From CBDBKL01 sp965206675 (GTDB lineage: Bacteria; Bdellovibrionota; Bdellovibrionia; Bdellovibrionales; JAKFYE01): a stretch of 64,000 nucleotides of DNA. Under the pieces are notes generated by a model. It was not told the DNA's origin. It ran no database searches and was given only the letters and a program-made list of their open reading frames with translations. Positions 53,671 to 62,574 of this stretch are shown in pieces; within the stretch, counting starts at the first letter, position 1, and every line of letters begins with the position of its first letter. Made by a program: the position numbers and the translations under genes. Location of the stretch: NCBI GenBank assembly GCA_965206675.1, contig CBDBKL010000007.1, positions 248,001-312,000 of the forward strand. Direction: 5' to 3'.

Positions 53671-54645
53671 ATGAAAAGTTTATTTTTATTAAGTGTTTTT
53701 TTCATTTCATGCACTACGACCAAAAATGAAGTTTCACAAAGAAATCTAGCTACGGATGAAACACCTGTAGAAGCGGAGAGTTCAAATAAAAAATCAGAAA
53801 TGTCCAAAGCTGACCGCTCAAAAGTTGCATTTCAATTTCGAGATCGTGCTTTAGAATTGGATTTTGAACTTGTTATAAAGGGACGAAATATTGCAGATTT
53901 ACATAAGCTGCTTAACAATAGAGATACAGGATTAAGTGAGAAAGAATTTAAACTTATAGCAGGGCGAGGACTTCATTATCTTTTGGTTGATGCTAATTTT
54001 TTCCTGGAGGATCAGAAATTGTTTTTAGAATTTTTAGATGCTTTTCTTTTTAGCAAAAGAGTTGATCATAATGTAAGAAACAGTAGAGGAGAGACGCCAT
54101 TGTTTACAGTCGCAGTTCATTATAGTGATTATCAAGGGGGAGAGCTTGTTGCAAGACGGTTTTTAAACGATCCCGATGTGGAAGTAAACGCTAGAAAATT
54201 TGATAATATTTATCAAGCGTATACGAGAACATCTTTAGATTTAGTTGCAAGTGGAGCAGAAAATTCTGTTTTTGTAGATGAATTTTTAAATAATGAAAGG
54301 GTTAAGAAAAATTTAAAATCACGTCGTAGTCCATTGACGGCAGTTATGAATGCAGTGTTTCTCTCTGCGAGCCCAGAAAATATACTTAAATTTATTAGGC
54401 ATCCAGAGGTAAGATTGGATACTCGGTGGTTGGGTAAATCAATTATTGAGGCATTATTTGAAGGAAATTCTCATCTCTCTGACGCTGAAAAAATGGAATT
54501 AACAAGAGAGATTGTTGCAGAAGCTGAGGTTCGTTATCAAGCTCTTAAAGAAGCTAAAGTAAAAAAGCAGCAAAGACAAGCTTTACGAAATTTAAGGATA
54601 GAGGGAGGAAAAAAGTTAGCAGAAAATTTCACATGTCAGTATTAA
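53671..54645 (+). CDS. Lipoprotein with ankyrin-like repeats
   Basis: Seen: lipobox VFFISC with C14, a Ser/Glu-rich linker to residue 50, then helical pairs with a recognisable ankyrin turn VRNSRGETPLFTVAVHY (about 148-164) and weaker units after it. The C-terminus is highly charged (KEAKVKKQQRQALRNLR). AGGAGAAGGGG ribosome site. Unlike the ankyrin genes at 57-59 kb, its repeats are old and diverged. The 186-base gap before it holds an AATTCTAGA/TCTAGAATT inverted repeat at 53559-53595. Confidence 0.65.
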   Translation: MKSLFLLSVFFISCTTTKNEVSQRNLATDETPVEAESSNKKSEMSKADRSKVAFQFRDRALELDFELVIKGRNIADLHKLLNNRDTGLSEKEFKLIAGRGLHYLLVDANFFLEDQKLFLEFLDAFLFSKRVDHNVRNSRGETPLFTVAVHYSDYQGGELVARRFLNDPDVEVNARKFDNIYQAYTRTSLDLVASGAENSVFVDEFLNNERVKKNLKSRRSPLTAVMNAVFLSASPENILKFIRHPEVRLDTRWLGKSIIEALFEGNSHLSDAEKMELTREIVAEAEVRYQALKEAKVKKQQRQALRNLRIEGGKKLAENFTCQY

Positions 54646-54837
54646 TCTCTTAATAGTAAAGTATAATTTATTTCTCAAGAAATGCTCTTTTAAAGTAACC
54701 AAATATCTATTTAATCTTAAGTTTTGTATGGGTTACAATCTATACCAGATTTCCTTGTTTTAAGGTTTATTATTGTTGTTTTTTATAGTTTTTTTGTTAG
54801 ATTTAAGCAATCTGAAGTCAGATGAGGTTATTATAAT

Positions 54838-55227
54838 ATGAAATTTTTTGCATGTTTAATACTGATTCTTTTGTCATGTTTGATGATCAATAAAAAATCT
54901 ATAGCTCAACAGGATTTAACGGGTATATATGATTATATTGGAAATTTCAGTGAAGGGTTAGCTCGCGTAAAAAAAGATGGTGAATGGGGATTTGTTAACA
55001 TGCAAGGAGAAGAGGTTGTTCTTCTAGAATATAGTTGGGTCTATGGTTTTTTTGGAGAATTAGCTCTTGTTTCAAAAAATGGAAAATGGGGTTTTATTAA
55101 TAGAAGGGGAGAAAAAGTTATTTCATTAGAATATGACGATGCTTATCGTCTTTCTGAAGTGTTAGCTCGTGTTAAAAAAGATGGACGATGGGAATTTCTT
55201 AAGACGGAAGTTACTTGTCTCTATTGA
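54838..55227 (+). CDS. Secreted WG-repeat protein, possibly truncated
   Basis: Seen: a signal peptide (core LILILLSCLMI), then WG repeats: FSEGLARVKKDGEWGFVN, LALVSKNGKWGFIN and a third LARVKKDGRWEFL that breaks off into TEVTCLY*. WG-repeat proteins usually have more units. The family A repeat A5 begins 12 bases after the stop, so the gene may have been shortened by that insertion (inference). Role of WG repeats is mostly unknown; a surface or binding role is likely. Confidence 0.7.
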   Translation: MKFFACLILILLSCLMINKKSIAQQDLTGIYDYIGNFSEGLARVKKDGEWGFVNMQGEEVVLLEYSWVYGFFGELALVSKNGKWGFINRRGEKVISLEYDDAYRLSEVLARVKKDGRWEFLKTEVTCLY

Positions 55228-55238
55228 CCTTATATTTA

Positions 55239-55356
55239 GGACTGTTGAAAAGGTGTCATCTACTTCGTTGCAATCACTCAAACCTTCACTCCGACGTAGG
55301 AAAAACCGTTCGGTTTAGGCTTGAACGCCTCGTAGCTGATACCTTTTCGACAGTCC
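55239..55356. repeat. Family A palindromic repeat, copy A5
   Basis: Inverted relative to A1. Ends GGACTGTTGAAAAGGTGTC and GATACCTTTTCGACAGTCC pair with only G-T type mismatches. Inner core ACTCCGACGTAGG and CCGTTCGGTTT. Lies between the convergent WG-repeat gene and the gene at 55368. Confidence 0.87.
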
Positions 55357-55367
55357 TCAGCAGTCCA

Positions 55368-55718
55368 CTAAGGGTCTACGGTGACTTCAATAGTTTCACC
55401 TCTATAAGTAAGTTCAAGTAATTCTGCTTCCGGTGCTACGTTGTTTTTGTCTAAATCTATCTGAACTGTTACAGGTTTAAATTCATCACAAGCCATTTCA
55501 GTGGCAAGAATATTAATGGATGCTCTACAAAATCCAGCAAGATTTTTTGTGAGTCGGTCAGCTTTACATGATGGAGATACATTCAATGACCCTTCAAAAT
55601 AATTACAGGCATCTCCATTAATTGTTATGTATAACTGTCGATCTTCTACATAAGCACTAAAATCAGCTGCAAAAGATAAACTAGGAATAAATAAAAGAAT
55701 CAATAATAGTTTTTTCAT
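55368..55718 (-). CDS. Small secreted protein of unknown function
   Basis: Seen: a clear signal peptide (core LLLILLFIPSLSFA, cleavage AxA), a mature part of about 98 residues with four or five cysteines (GDACNYF, SPSCKAD, GFCRAS, EMACDEF) and beta-rich character. Likely periplasmic and disulfide-bonded. No family recognised. GGAAAGGAAG ribosome site. Confidence 0.65.
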   Translation of the reverse strand: MKKLLLILLFIPSLSFAADFSAYVEDRQLYITINGDACNYFEGSLNVSPSCKADRLTKNLAGFCRASINILATEMACDEFKPVTVQIDLDKNNVAPEAELLELTYRGETIEVTVDP

Positions 55719-56102
55719 TTTTTCTTCCTTTCCTATAAGTTTGGTTAGTTTTTCTTAGTTTTTATAAAATGTCCAGATAAAGATAGGTTTTGGTAATTCG
55801 CTTAAAAAGAGAAAACCCCTTATTTTTGCGGATAAAGGCTGGGATAAAGAGGGTGGTTATCCGTGTAATGAGGGCTAAATTTAACCAATTATTTAATGTA
55901 ACATAATGTATCTTATCAGAACAAAACCATCAAAAACAAACCCCTAAAAACACACAACTAATTAATATCACTAGGAAATATCAAACTCAATTCCTATCAA
56001 ATCGCATATATTGCTAAAGGACATTTCTAATTTATTAGAGCCGCACCCATAATATGGAACCATCTCTTTTAGTTAGATATAAATTAGAATATCCTTATAT
56101 TT
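55719..56102. other. Intergenic gap of 384 bases
   Basis: AT-rich, no convincing gene. One inverted repeat CGGATAA/TTATCCG at 55829-55863 and a long run of short A/T blocks. It probably holds the divergent promoters of the two flanking genes. Confidence 0.4.
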
Positions 56103-56936
56103 ATGAAAAAAATTTTCTTAACTTATATATGCACTTTATGTCTTCTTGTTGGGGGGCTTCATTTATATGTAGAAAAGCAACTTGGTCCAAATCTCAAAAA
56201 AAAACTCGAAACGGAATTGTCAAAAGTCGCAGATCCGCCTATTTCCATAGGGTCTGTTGGCATTAGCTTTTGGCCAGTCGGACTACAGGCTAAGGATCTT
56301 CAGCGAATACAAAAGGATCAAAGTTTTATTTTAAAAAAACTGATATTAGCACCTTCTTTCAAGAGTTTTTTTCAAGATAAAACCTTAATTACTCTAAAAT
56401 TAAAAGGTCTAGCCATAAGATATATTCTTAAAAAATCAAAAAAAACTAATAGTGCCACATTATTTAGTGTCTTAGCCAGTATGCCGGCCCTTGAAGTCAA
56501 TGTACCTTTTTTAGAAAAAAGAGAGGCTCATGTTAATTTAGATATTGTTAAGGCCAACATCCAACTCAACATCAATGATGTTTTTTACAAAATCTACGAC
56601 ATAGATTCCAATATACAATTAAGAAACCATACTTTAAGTGATTTTAAAATTGATCTGAAAGTTTCTAAATATCAAACAAAGTTTATTCCTATTCTTGTCA
56701 CTGGAAAATATTTGTTAAACAGTGAAAGTCTACAAATAACAGAATTCACCACTGATATTTTAGAAACGTCTTTGAAGGGCAGTGGTCAGTGGAATTTAAA
56801 AACAAATTCTCGAACAGGACATATTCCCACCAATGGACAATCTATGAAAAATCTTAAAAATACTCTCCTCAATCCATTTTTCAAAGGTATAAAAAAACAC
56901 ATGGCGATTTCTCTTTCAATGAAGTCAGCAGAATAA
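56103..56936 (+). CDS. AsmA-like single-pass membrane protein, short
   Basis: Seen: one N-terminal membrane anchor (residues 5-23), then ISIGSVGISFWPVGLQAKDLQ and repeated beta strands (LKLKGLAIRYILKK, LKGSGQWNLK), resembling the start of AsmA/DUF748 proteins of the inner membrane facing the periplasm. Those are often longer, so the protein may be shortened at its 3' end, where repeat A6 begins 12 bases after the stop. No close family assignment. Confidence 0.5.
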   Translation: MKKIFLTYICTLCLLVGGLHLYVEKQLGPNLKKKLETELSKVADPPISIGSVGISFWPVGLQAKDLQRIQKDQSFILKKLILAPSFKSFFQDKTLITLKLKGLAIRYILKKSKKTNSATLFSVLASMPALEVNVPFLEKREAHVNLDIVKANIQLNINDVFYKIYDIDSNIQLRNHTLSDFKIDLKVSKYQTKFIPILVTGKYLLNSESLQITEFTTDILETSLKGSGQWNLKTNSRTGHIPTNGQSMKNLKNTLLNPFFKGIKKHMAISLSMKSAE

Positions 56937-56948
56937 ACCTTCTTCGAG

Positions 56949-57073
56949 GACTGCCGAAAAGATATCATCTACTTCGTTGCAATCACCCAAACCTTCACTC
57001 CGACGTAGGAAAAACTACGCCTCCGTTCGGTTTGAGCTTGGACGCCTCGTATCTGATACCTTTTCGGCAGTCC
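56949..57073. repeat. Family A palindromic repeat, copy A6
   Basis: Inverted. Ends GGACTGCCGAAAAGATATC and GATACCTTTTCGGCAGTCC: the CC/GG pair replaces TC or TT and the partner arm changes with it. Followed by CCTAATACGAATCAAG, the inverse of the flank beside A1. A further A-like fragment (TCTGACATAAGGAAAACT, then ACGTCTCCCC) lies at about 57100-57127. Confidence 0.87.
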
Positions 57074-57223
57074 TCCTAATACGAATCAAGAAAGTGTCAT
57101 TCTGACATAAGGAAAACTACGTCTCCCCTGCCCTCTCTGTGTATTAAATTCATCCCCCTAAAAAGAACATTGTTTTTAATATTAAACAAAGCTAACAGTA
57201 TGTTGTCTACAGGGAGAGTTTTT

Positions 57224-58027
57224 ATGAAACCAATTTCTTTCTTTTCTCATTTTATATTTTTATTTGTTACTGTTTTTTCTCTTTTCGCCTCTGCGAAACT
57301 CAGTGATAAAGAAGAGGCTTTATTTCAAGCCATATTGAATAATAATATTCAAGCTGTAGATATGTTAATTAAAGAAGGGGTTAATGTAGACGTAAAAGCA
57401 AGAGAACGTTATCTTTATAAGACTCCTTTGCATTTGACGACATACTATAATCGTATTGAAATTGCAGAGGCTCTTATAAATGCAGGGGCTGATTTGGACG
57501 CAAAAGACAATTGGGATGGTGGAACAGCTTTACATGAAGCTGTAGATTATGGTCGTATTGAAATTGCAGAGGCTCTTATAAATGCTGGAGTCGATGTCAA
57601 TGCAAGAACTAATGCTGGTTGGACACCTCTACATGAAACTACAGTACGCGGTTCTATTGAATTAACCAAAGCTCTTATAGACGCTGGAGCGGATTTAGAC
57701 GCAAAAGACAACAATGGTTGGACGTCTTTACATTTGGCTGCAACAAATGATTATCTTAAGGCTGTAAACGATAATCGTATTGAAATTGCAGCGGCTCTTA
57801 TAGATGCAGGAGCTGATTTGGAAGTAAAAGACAACAATGGTTGGACAGCTCTACATTGGACTGCCGCAGAAGATTCTTTCGAAGTTGCAAAAACTCTTAT
57901 AGATGCCGGAGCTGATTTAAACGCAAAAGACAAGAATGGTCGAGCAGCTATAGATTTTGCACCCAATACTGAAATCAGAAATTATATAAAGGCTGCTGCA
58001 TTTTATAGATTTTTCGAAGAGCAGTAA
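57224..58027 (+). CDS. Secreted ankyrin-repeat protein 1
   Basis: Start MKPISFFSH at 57224, backed by GGGAGAG 6 bases upstream; the frame opens 18 codons earlier without such a site. Signal peptide (core FIFLFVTVFSLFA, cleavage SAKL), then about six ankyrin units (TPLHLTTYYNRIEIAEALINAGADL and similar). Length 267. It has a near copy directly downstream: the N-terminus and the last 90 residues are almost the same. Likely a periplasmic or secreted protein-binding module; the target is unknown. Confidence 0.88.
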   Translation: MKPISFFSHFIFLFVTVFSLFASAKLSDKEEALFQAILNNNIQAVDMLIKEGVNVDVKARERYLYKTPLHLTTYYNRIEIAEALINAGADLDAKDNWDGGTALHEAVDYGRIEIAEALINAGVDVNARTNAGWTPLHETTVRGSIELTKALIDAGADLDAKDNNGWTSLHLAATNDYLKAVNDNRIEIAAALIDAGADLEVKDNNGWTALHWTAAEDSFEVAKTLIDAGADLNAKDKNGRAAIDFAPNTEIRNYIKAAAFYRFFEEQ

Positions 58028-58056
58028 CAATATAGTCGTTTACAAGGAGAGTTTTT

Positions 58057-59370
58057 ATGAAACCAATTTCTTTCTTTTCTCATTTTGTATTTTTATTTGT
58101 TACCGCTTTTTCTCTTTCCGCCTCTGCGCAGCTCAGTAATAAAGAAGAAGCTTTATTTCAAGCCATAGAAAACAATGATATTCAAGCTGTAGATACGTTA
58201 ATTAATGAATGGGTTAACTTAGAGGCAAAACATGATATTGGCTGGACACCTTTACATTGGGCTACATTAAAAAGTCATATTGAAATTGTAGAAGCTCTTA
58301 TAAATGCAGGAGCTGATTTAGAAGCAAGAACTATTCACGGTAACTCTGTTGTTCCAACACCTTTATATTGGGCTGTATCTAACGATAGCATTGAAGTTGT
58401 AGAAGCTCTTATAAATGCAGGAGCTGATTTAGAAGCAAGAACTATTCACGGTAACTCTGTTGTTCCAACACCTTTATATTGGGCTGTATCTAACGATAGC
58501 ATTGAAGTTGTAGAAGCTCTTATAAATGCAGGAGCTGATGTAAACACAAGAACTAATAATGGAGAGACACCTTTACATCGGGTTGCATCTAAGGATAGCA
58601 TTGAAGTTGTACAAACTCTTATAAATGCAGGAGCGGATTTAGATGCAAAAGATTCTAATGGTCGAACACCTTTACATGTAGCTGCAATATATGATCATAT
58701 TGAAATTGTAGAAGCTCTTATAAATGCAGGAGCGGATTTAGATGCAAAAGATTCTAATGGTCGAACACCTTTACATGTAGCTGCAATATATGATCATATT
58801 GAAATTGTAGAAGCTCTTATAAATGCAGGAGCGGATTTAGACGCAAAAGACAATTGGGGTGGTCGAACAGCTTTACATGAAGCTGCAGATTATGGTCGTA
58901 CTGAAATTGCAGCGGCTCTTATAAATGCTGGAGTTGATGTCAATGCAAGAACTAATGCTGGTTGGACACCTCTACATAAAACTACAGTACGCGGTTCTAT
59001 TGAAATTGCAGAAGCTCTTATAAATGCTGGAGCGGATTTAGACGCAAAAGACAACAATGGTTGGACGTCTTTACATTTGACTGCAACAAATGATTATCTT
59101 AAGGCTGTAAACGATAATCGTATTGAAATTGCAACGGCTCTTATAGATGCCGGAGCTGATTTGGAAGTAAAAGACAACAATGGTTGGACAGCTCTACATT
59201 GGACTGCCGCAGAAGATTCTTTCGAAGTTGCAAAAGCTCTTATAGATGCAGAGGTGGATTTAAAGGCGAGAACTAATAAAGGTCAAACTCCTATAGATTT
59301 TGCACCTAACACTGAAATTAGAAATTATCTACGAGCTGCTGTATTTTATAGATTTTTTGAAAGTAAATAA
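58057..59370 (+). CDS. Secreted ankyrin-repeat protein 2
   Basis: Paralogue of the preceding gene, 29 bases after it, with the same leader (AAGGAGAG ribosome site, MKPISFFSHFVF) and C-terminus (FAPNTEIRNYLRAAVFYRFF). About eleven ankyrin units in 437 residues; two pairs are exact DNA duplications (58291-58512 and 58618-58815). One pair has a 37-residue unit with a 4-residue insert (NSVV) in the turn. These are marks of recent unequal recombination. Confidence 0.9.
   Translation: MKPISFFSHFVFLFVTAFSLSASAQLSNKEEALFQAIENNDIQAVDTLINEWVNLEAKHDIGWTPLHWATLKSHIEIVEALINAGADLEARTIHGNSVVPTPLYWAVSNDSIEVVEALINAGADLEARTIHGNSVVPTPLYWAVSNDSIEVVEALINAGADVNTRTNNGETPLHRVASKDSIEVVQTLINAGADLDAKDSNGRTPLHVAAIYDHIEIVEALINAGADLDAKDSNGRTPLHVAAIYDHIEIVEALINAGADLDAKDNWGGRTALHEAADYGRTEIAAALINAGVDVNARTNAGWTPLHKTTVRGSIEIAEALINAGADLDAKDNNGWTSLHLTATNDYLKAVNDNRIEIATALIDAGADLEVKDNNGWTALHWTAAEDSFEVAKALIDAEVDLKARTNKGQTPIDFAPNTEIRNYLRAAVFYRFFESK
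58291..58512 (+). repeat. Exact tandem duplication, two 111-base units
   Basis: Units 58291-58401 and 58402-58512 appear identical base for base. They encode one 37-residue ankyrin unit twice, so the reading frame is preserved. Confidence 0.9.
58618..58815 (+). repeat. Exact tandem duplication, two 99-base units
   Basis: Units 58618-58716 and 58717-58815 appear identical and each encodes one standard 33-residue ankyrin unit. A third, slightly changed unit follows. Confidence 0.9.
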
Positions 59371-59398
59371 AGTATAGCCGTTTACAGGGAGAGTTTTT

Positions 59399-59688
59399 AT
59401 AAAAACAATTTCTTTATTTTCTCATTTTATATTTTTATTTGTTACCATTTTTTCTACTTTCGCATCTGCACAACTCAATGATAAAGAAGAAGCCAGATTG
59501 GTTGGACACCTTTACATCTCGCTGCATACAGAGATCATATTGAAATTGCAGAAACTCTTATAGATGCAGGAGCTGATTTAGAGGCAAGGGACAATAATGG
59601 TCAAACACCTATAGAGATGACATCTAATACTGAAATCAGAAATTATTTAAAAGCTGCTGCGTTTTATAGATTTTTTGAAAAGAAATAA
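59399..59688 (+). pseudogene. Broken third copy of the secreted ankyrin gene
   Basis: The ribosome site GGGAGAG and leader are kept, but the start codon is ATA (59399) in place of ATG. The signal sequence reads TISLFSHFIFLFVTIFSTF and continues to LNDKEEAR, where an internal deletion joins it, in another frame, to the last ankyrin units (WTPLHLAAYRDHIEIAETL) and the family end EIRNYLKAAAFYRFFEKK*. Only about one and a half repeats remain. Lost start plus frameshift means it cannot make the full protein. Confidence 0.85.
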
Positions 59689-59705
59689 GCGGACTGTTAA
59701 AAAGT

Positions 59706-60062
59706 CTATTGTTTTATTAATAATTCAAAAGAAAGCTCTTCTGCTTTTTTAAAATCAGAAGCATAAATTCTATAAACATTGATTTTCCCAGTAGGAGTGC
59801 CACAAACTGTGATACGAAAGAGACTATCTTGACCCTTACGACGACCTAACACTTCAACCCCAACATTCTTGAGCTCTTCTTCCATACCCTCTAATCCTAT
59901 TTCTTCTCCCATGTCACACTGTTTTGTTCCATCTGGTTTATAAATTTCTATCATTTGAGAATTTCTATGTTTACCCTCAGGAACACAGGGCTTAGAAGAA
60001 CACTGCGTGAGAAAAAACAACAAAAATAAATAAGAAAAATACAAACGCTTACAAGAGAACAT
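59706..60062 (-). CDS. Small lipoprotein downstream of bamB
   Basis: The start MFSCKRLYFSYL at 60062 gives a clean lipoprotein signal with FFLTQCSSK (Cys about residue 22); the open frame reaches back into bamB without signal features. The mature part is about 97 residues with an acidic middle (GEEIGLEGMEEELK) and a beta-type end (LFRITVCGTPTGKINVYRIYA). Family not recognised. Same strand as bamB, 31 bases after it. Confidence 0.6.
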   Translation of the reverse strand: MFSCKRLYFSYLFLLFFLTQCSSKPCVPEGKHRNSQMIEIYKPDGTKQCDMGEEIGLEGMEEELKNVGVEVLGRRKGQDSLFRITVCGTPTGKINVYRIYASDFKKAEELSFELLIKQ

Positions 60063-60093
60063 AGATGTTTCTTTCACAATCTCTTTTTTCTGC

Positions 60094-61263
60094 TCAAAGA
60101 AGCCTTTTCCAGTAAACCCGTAAAGCATACAGGTAACCTTCATTGGATTGAATATACAACTCCCCTGTTTTTTTATCTATTGCCGGCGGAGAAGTGATTC
60201 CACGCCCAGGGTTAAAACTAGCTACCACTTCTCCTGTACTCACATCCATAGCAATAAGAGGCCCTTTCGATTGGCCCAAGAACAACATTTGATTAAAGAA
60301 AACAGGCTGTGTTCCAATACCATTTTTTAAATTTTTAGACCAAAATGTTTTTCCAGACTTCTTATCTAAACTCAACACACGTCCATCCGTTGTAGCCACA
60401 AATAATTTACCCTCAACAACGGTCACTGAGTTTAAAATTCCAGAATTTATTTCCCATACTGTTTGACCATTAGAAACTTTTATTTTGTACAAACTGTCAT
60501 CGTAGCTCCCAACATAAATATATTCTTCATCAACAACAGGAGCGACAATAATATCCGGAAAACGCTTTGATTGACTTAATTGTTTTTTCCAACGCACTTT
60601 TCCCGACTCTTTATTAAAACTCACTAACTCACCGTTAGAAAAACCAACAATGACAGAATTCCCAAACACAACAGGTGAAGATCCCCCTCGAATTAAAAGA
60701 TTTTTTGCTGTACGATAGCTTTTTTGCCATTTCACACGACCTGTTTCTGCATCCAAAGCATAAAACACACTATTTCCCGATAGAAAATAAACAACCCCCT
60801 CTGAAATATAGGGCGTAGACAATGTCTCTACACGTACTGGAAACGTCCATTGAATAGTACCATTCTCGAGATTTAATTTATAAAACTGACCATCACTTGC
60901 CCCAAAATAAACAGAATTGTTATAGACAAAGACACCTGAAGTGACCCCATACTTGAGCTTAATATCCCATAATCGACTACCATTTGATCTCTTATAGGCA
61001 ACAAGACTATTATGCGCACTCCCCTGCAGAATCTTATCCCCAGCAATTGTTGGTTTCATACGTTGGAAAAGACGAGGGCCTAACCGATCTTCAATTTTTG
61101 GATCTCGTGCCCATTTTTTTTCAATAACCAAAACGCGTTTTACAGAAGACGTTTTTTCAAGAAAACTACAACTTGAAAAAAACGGTAACAAAATCAGAAA
61201 AAGCATTACTTTCGTTAATGCTTGAATATCTAACTTTAAAAAATATTTAAATATATATCCCAT
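60094..61263 (-). CDS. bamB: Outer-membrane assembly lipoprotein BamB
   Basis: Eight-bladed beta-propeller that helps BamA. Seen: lipobox LLPFFSSC (C32), then PQQ-like blades (SGVFVYNNSVYFGASDGQFYKL, VDEEYIYVGSYDDSLYKI, GKLFVATTDGRVLSLDKKSG). The length of 389 residues is typical. A later ATG (MLFLILLPFF) would give a more usual signal peptide. Directly follows a YfgM-like gene, the same order as yfgM-bamB in E. coli. Confidence 0.88.
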   Translation of the reverse strand: MGYIFKYFLKLDIQALTKVMLFLILLPFFSSCSFLEKTSSVKRVLVIEKKWARDPKIEDRLGPRLFQRMKPTIAGDKILQGSAHNSLVAYKRSNGSRLWDIKLKYGVTSGVFVYNNSVYFGASDGQFYKLNLENGTIQWTFPVRVETLSTPYISEGVVYFLSGNSVFYALDAETGRVKWQKSYRTAKNLLIRGGSSPVVFGNSVIVGFSNGELVSFNKESGKVRWKKQLSQSKRFPDIIVAPVVDEEYIYVGSYDDSLYKIKVSNGQTVWEINSGILNSVTVVEGKLFVATTDGRVLSLDKKSGKTFWSKNLKNGIGTQPVFFNQMLFLGQSKGPLIAMDVSTGEVVASFNPGRGITSPPAIDKKTGELYIQSNEGYLYALRVYWKRLL

Positions 61264-61270
61264 TGTTTTC

Positions 61271-62017
61271 CTATAAAGAATCTTTTTGTTTTAAAAGTCT
61301 CATATACTTCTTAGCTGAACGCCCTTGAGCTGTATCTGAATAGTTCCGGTTTAAGTCGTTATAGATACGTTCAGCTTCAGCAAATTGACCCAAGGATTCA
61401 TAACAAAGAGCTTGCCTTAGTAAAGATTCTGCAAAAAAAGAAGATAATGCTTTATTGGCGTTTATTTTTTGAAGAGCTGGTATAGCTTCTATACAGTTCC
61501 CCATTTCAGATTTTAAACGGGATAATCGTAAATTGAGTAAACCATAGAGGACAGAATCTCTATCTATCAATGAATCCATATCTTCTAAAACTTCAACCGC
61601 TTTTCCCTTTTCTTCATATTCAATATAAAGATCAGAAAGTGTAAAGCTAGAAAGAATACGAGCTGTTGTCTTTGGGTATTTTGAAATGATACGGTTCAGT
61701 TCTGTTATTTGTTTTCCAAAATCCTCTATTTTTTTCGTATCTAAGGACTCAGCTTTGAGTTCTTTTTCTACTTCTGAAGGTTTTTGAAGTTCTTCTAAAG
61801 ATTTTTTAGCTAAAAAATAAACCTCCTGAGCCTCCAACTCAACACGGTCTAAGTGATTCTTATAAAGAGAATATCCTGCTCCTACGGCTATGAGCACTCC
61901 AACAAAGATCAATAAAGGTTTTACGTAGGGTAATAAACGACGTTGTAATGCACGAACGCCTTTAACTAAAGTATCTGGACCACGAATATCTTCCTTACTG
62001 AGCTTCTTCTTTTTCAT
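61271..62017 (-). CDS. YfgM-like TPR membrane protein
   Basis: The start MKKKKLSKEDIRG at 62017 is set by the AGGGG ribosome site; the frame is open upstream only because it overlaps another gene. Seen: one membrane segment (PLLIFVGVLIAVGAGYSLY, about residues 33-51), then TPR helices (residues about 120-245, for example ALCYESLGQFAEAERIYNDL). Length 248. In E. coli, YfgM is a SecYEG-associated chaperone partner encoded just before bamB; the same neighbour here supports the call. Confidence 0.75.
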   Translation of the reverse strand: MKKKKLSKEDIRGPDTLVKGVRALQRRLLPYVKPLLIFVGVLIAVGAGYSLYKNHLDRVELEAQEVYFLAKKSLEELQKPSEVEKELKAESLDTKKIEDFGKQITELNRIISKYPKTTARILSSFTLSDLYIEYEEKGKAVEVLEDMDSLIDRDSVLYGLLNLRLSRLKSEMGNCIEAIPALQKINANKALSSFFAESLLRQALCYESLGQFAEAERIYNDLNRNYSDTAQGRSAKKYMRLLKQKDSL

Positions 62018-62024
62018 ATTTCCC

Positions 62025-62381
62025 CTAAATAATGAACCTTTCCTTATAGACTGGTCCATGACCAGCTTGAACACTAATACCACCGCTATAAACAATGACA
62101 ACGGGCCAACCTTGATAGATATCGCCAAATTGTTCTTTAAAATATTCAACGACAAGGGCATTTGGGTTAACATATAATTTGATATGCCCATCTCCAATCC
62201 CGGCCCCAACAAGGCCATCCATATTTTCCAATTCACCCATAAGAGATTTTTTAGCCTCTCTAATACCAACTGTTTCTTCTTGGGAGGGGTCTAGAGAGTA
62301 ACATTTCCCTTCAGCATAGGTAGGTAACATTAAGGCCATTGTCATTAGGGTAGATTGAGCTAGCTTTTTGTACAGTTGCAC
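62025..62381 (-). CDS. Small secreted protein of unknown function
   Basis: Seen: a signal peptide (core STLMTMALMLPTYA, cleavage after YAEG or nearby) and a mature part of about 95 residues with GLVGAGIGDGHIKLYV and WPVVIVYSGGISV, an alternating pattern. Stops 7 bases before the YfgM-like start, on the same strand, so it probably leads the yfgM-bamB transcript. No family recognised. Confidence 0.6.
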   Translation of the reverse strand: MQLYKKLAQSTLMTMALMLPTYAEGKCYSLDPSQEETVGIREAKKSLMGELENMDGLVGAGIGDGHIKLYVNPNALVVEYFKEQFGDIYQGWPVVIVYSGGISVQAGHGPVYKERFII

Positions 62382-62574
62382 TTTTGGTGGTCTCCCTTTT
62401 TAAACCGGTCATAAACCTATAGTTTTTCAAATTTTCTAAAAGCTTTACTTTAAAAAGACCCTCTAAAGGAGTCAATAGGGGATATTTTAAAAAATAGCTT
62501 TTCATAAATGCAGCTAGGATATAGATGCAAAGAGTTATTTCCCTTTTCCAGACAATCTCACATAGTCAATTTTA

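Noticed and set aside
57224..59688. CRISPR-like or satellite array
   Set aside because: The repetition is in-frame ankyrin coding sequence, not spaced direct repeats.
59690..59710. GGACTGTTAAAAAGTC resembling a family A end
   Set aside because: Only one arm, no core and no partner; could be a remnant, not enough to call.
62025..62269. Extension of the YfgM-like protein upstream to 62269
   Set aside because: It overlaps the small secreted protein gene in another frame; the AGGGG-supported start at 62017 fits the family.
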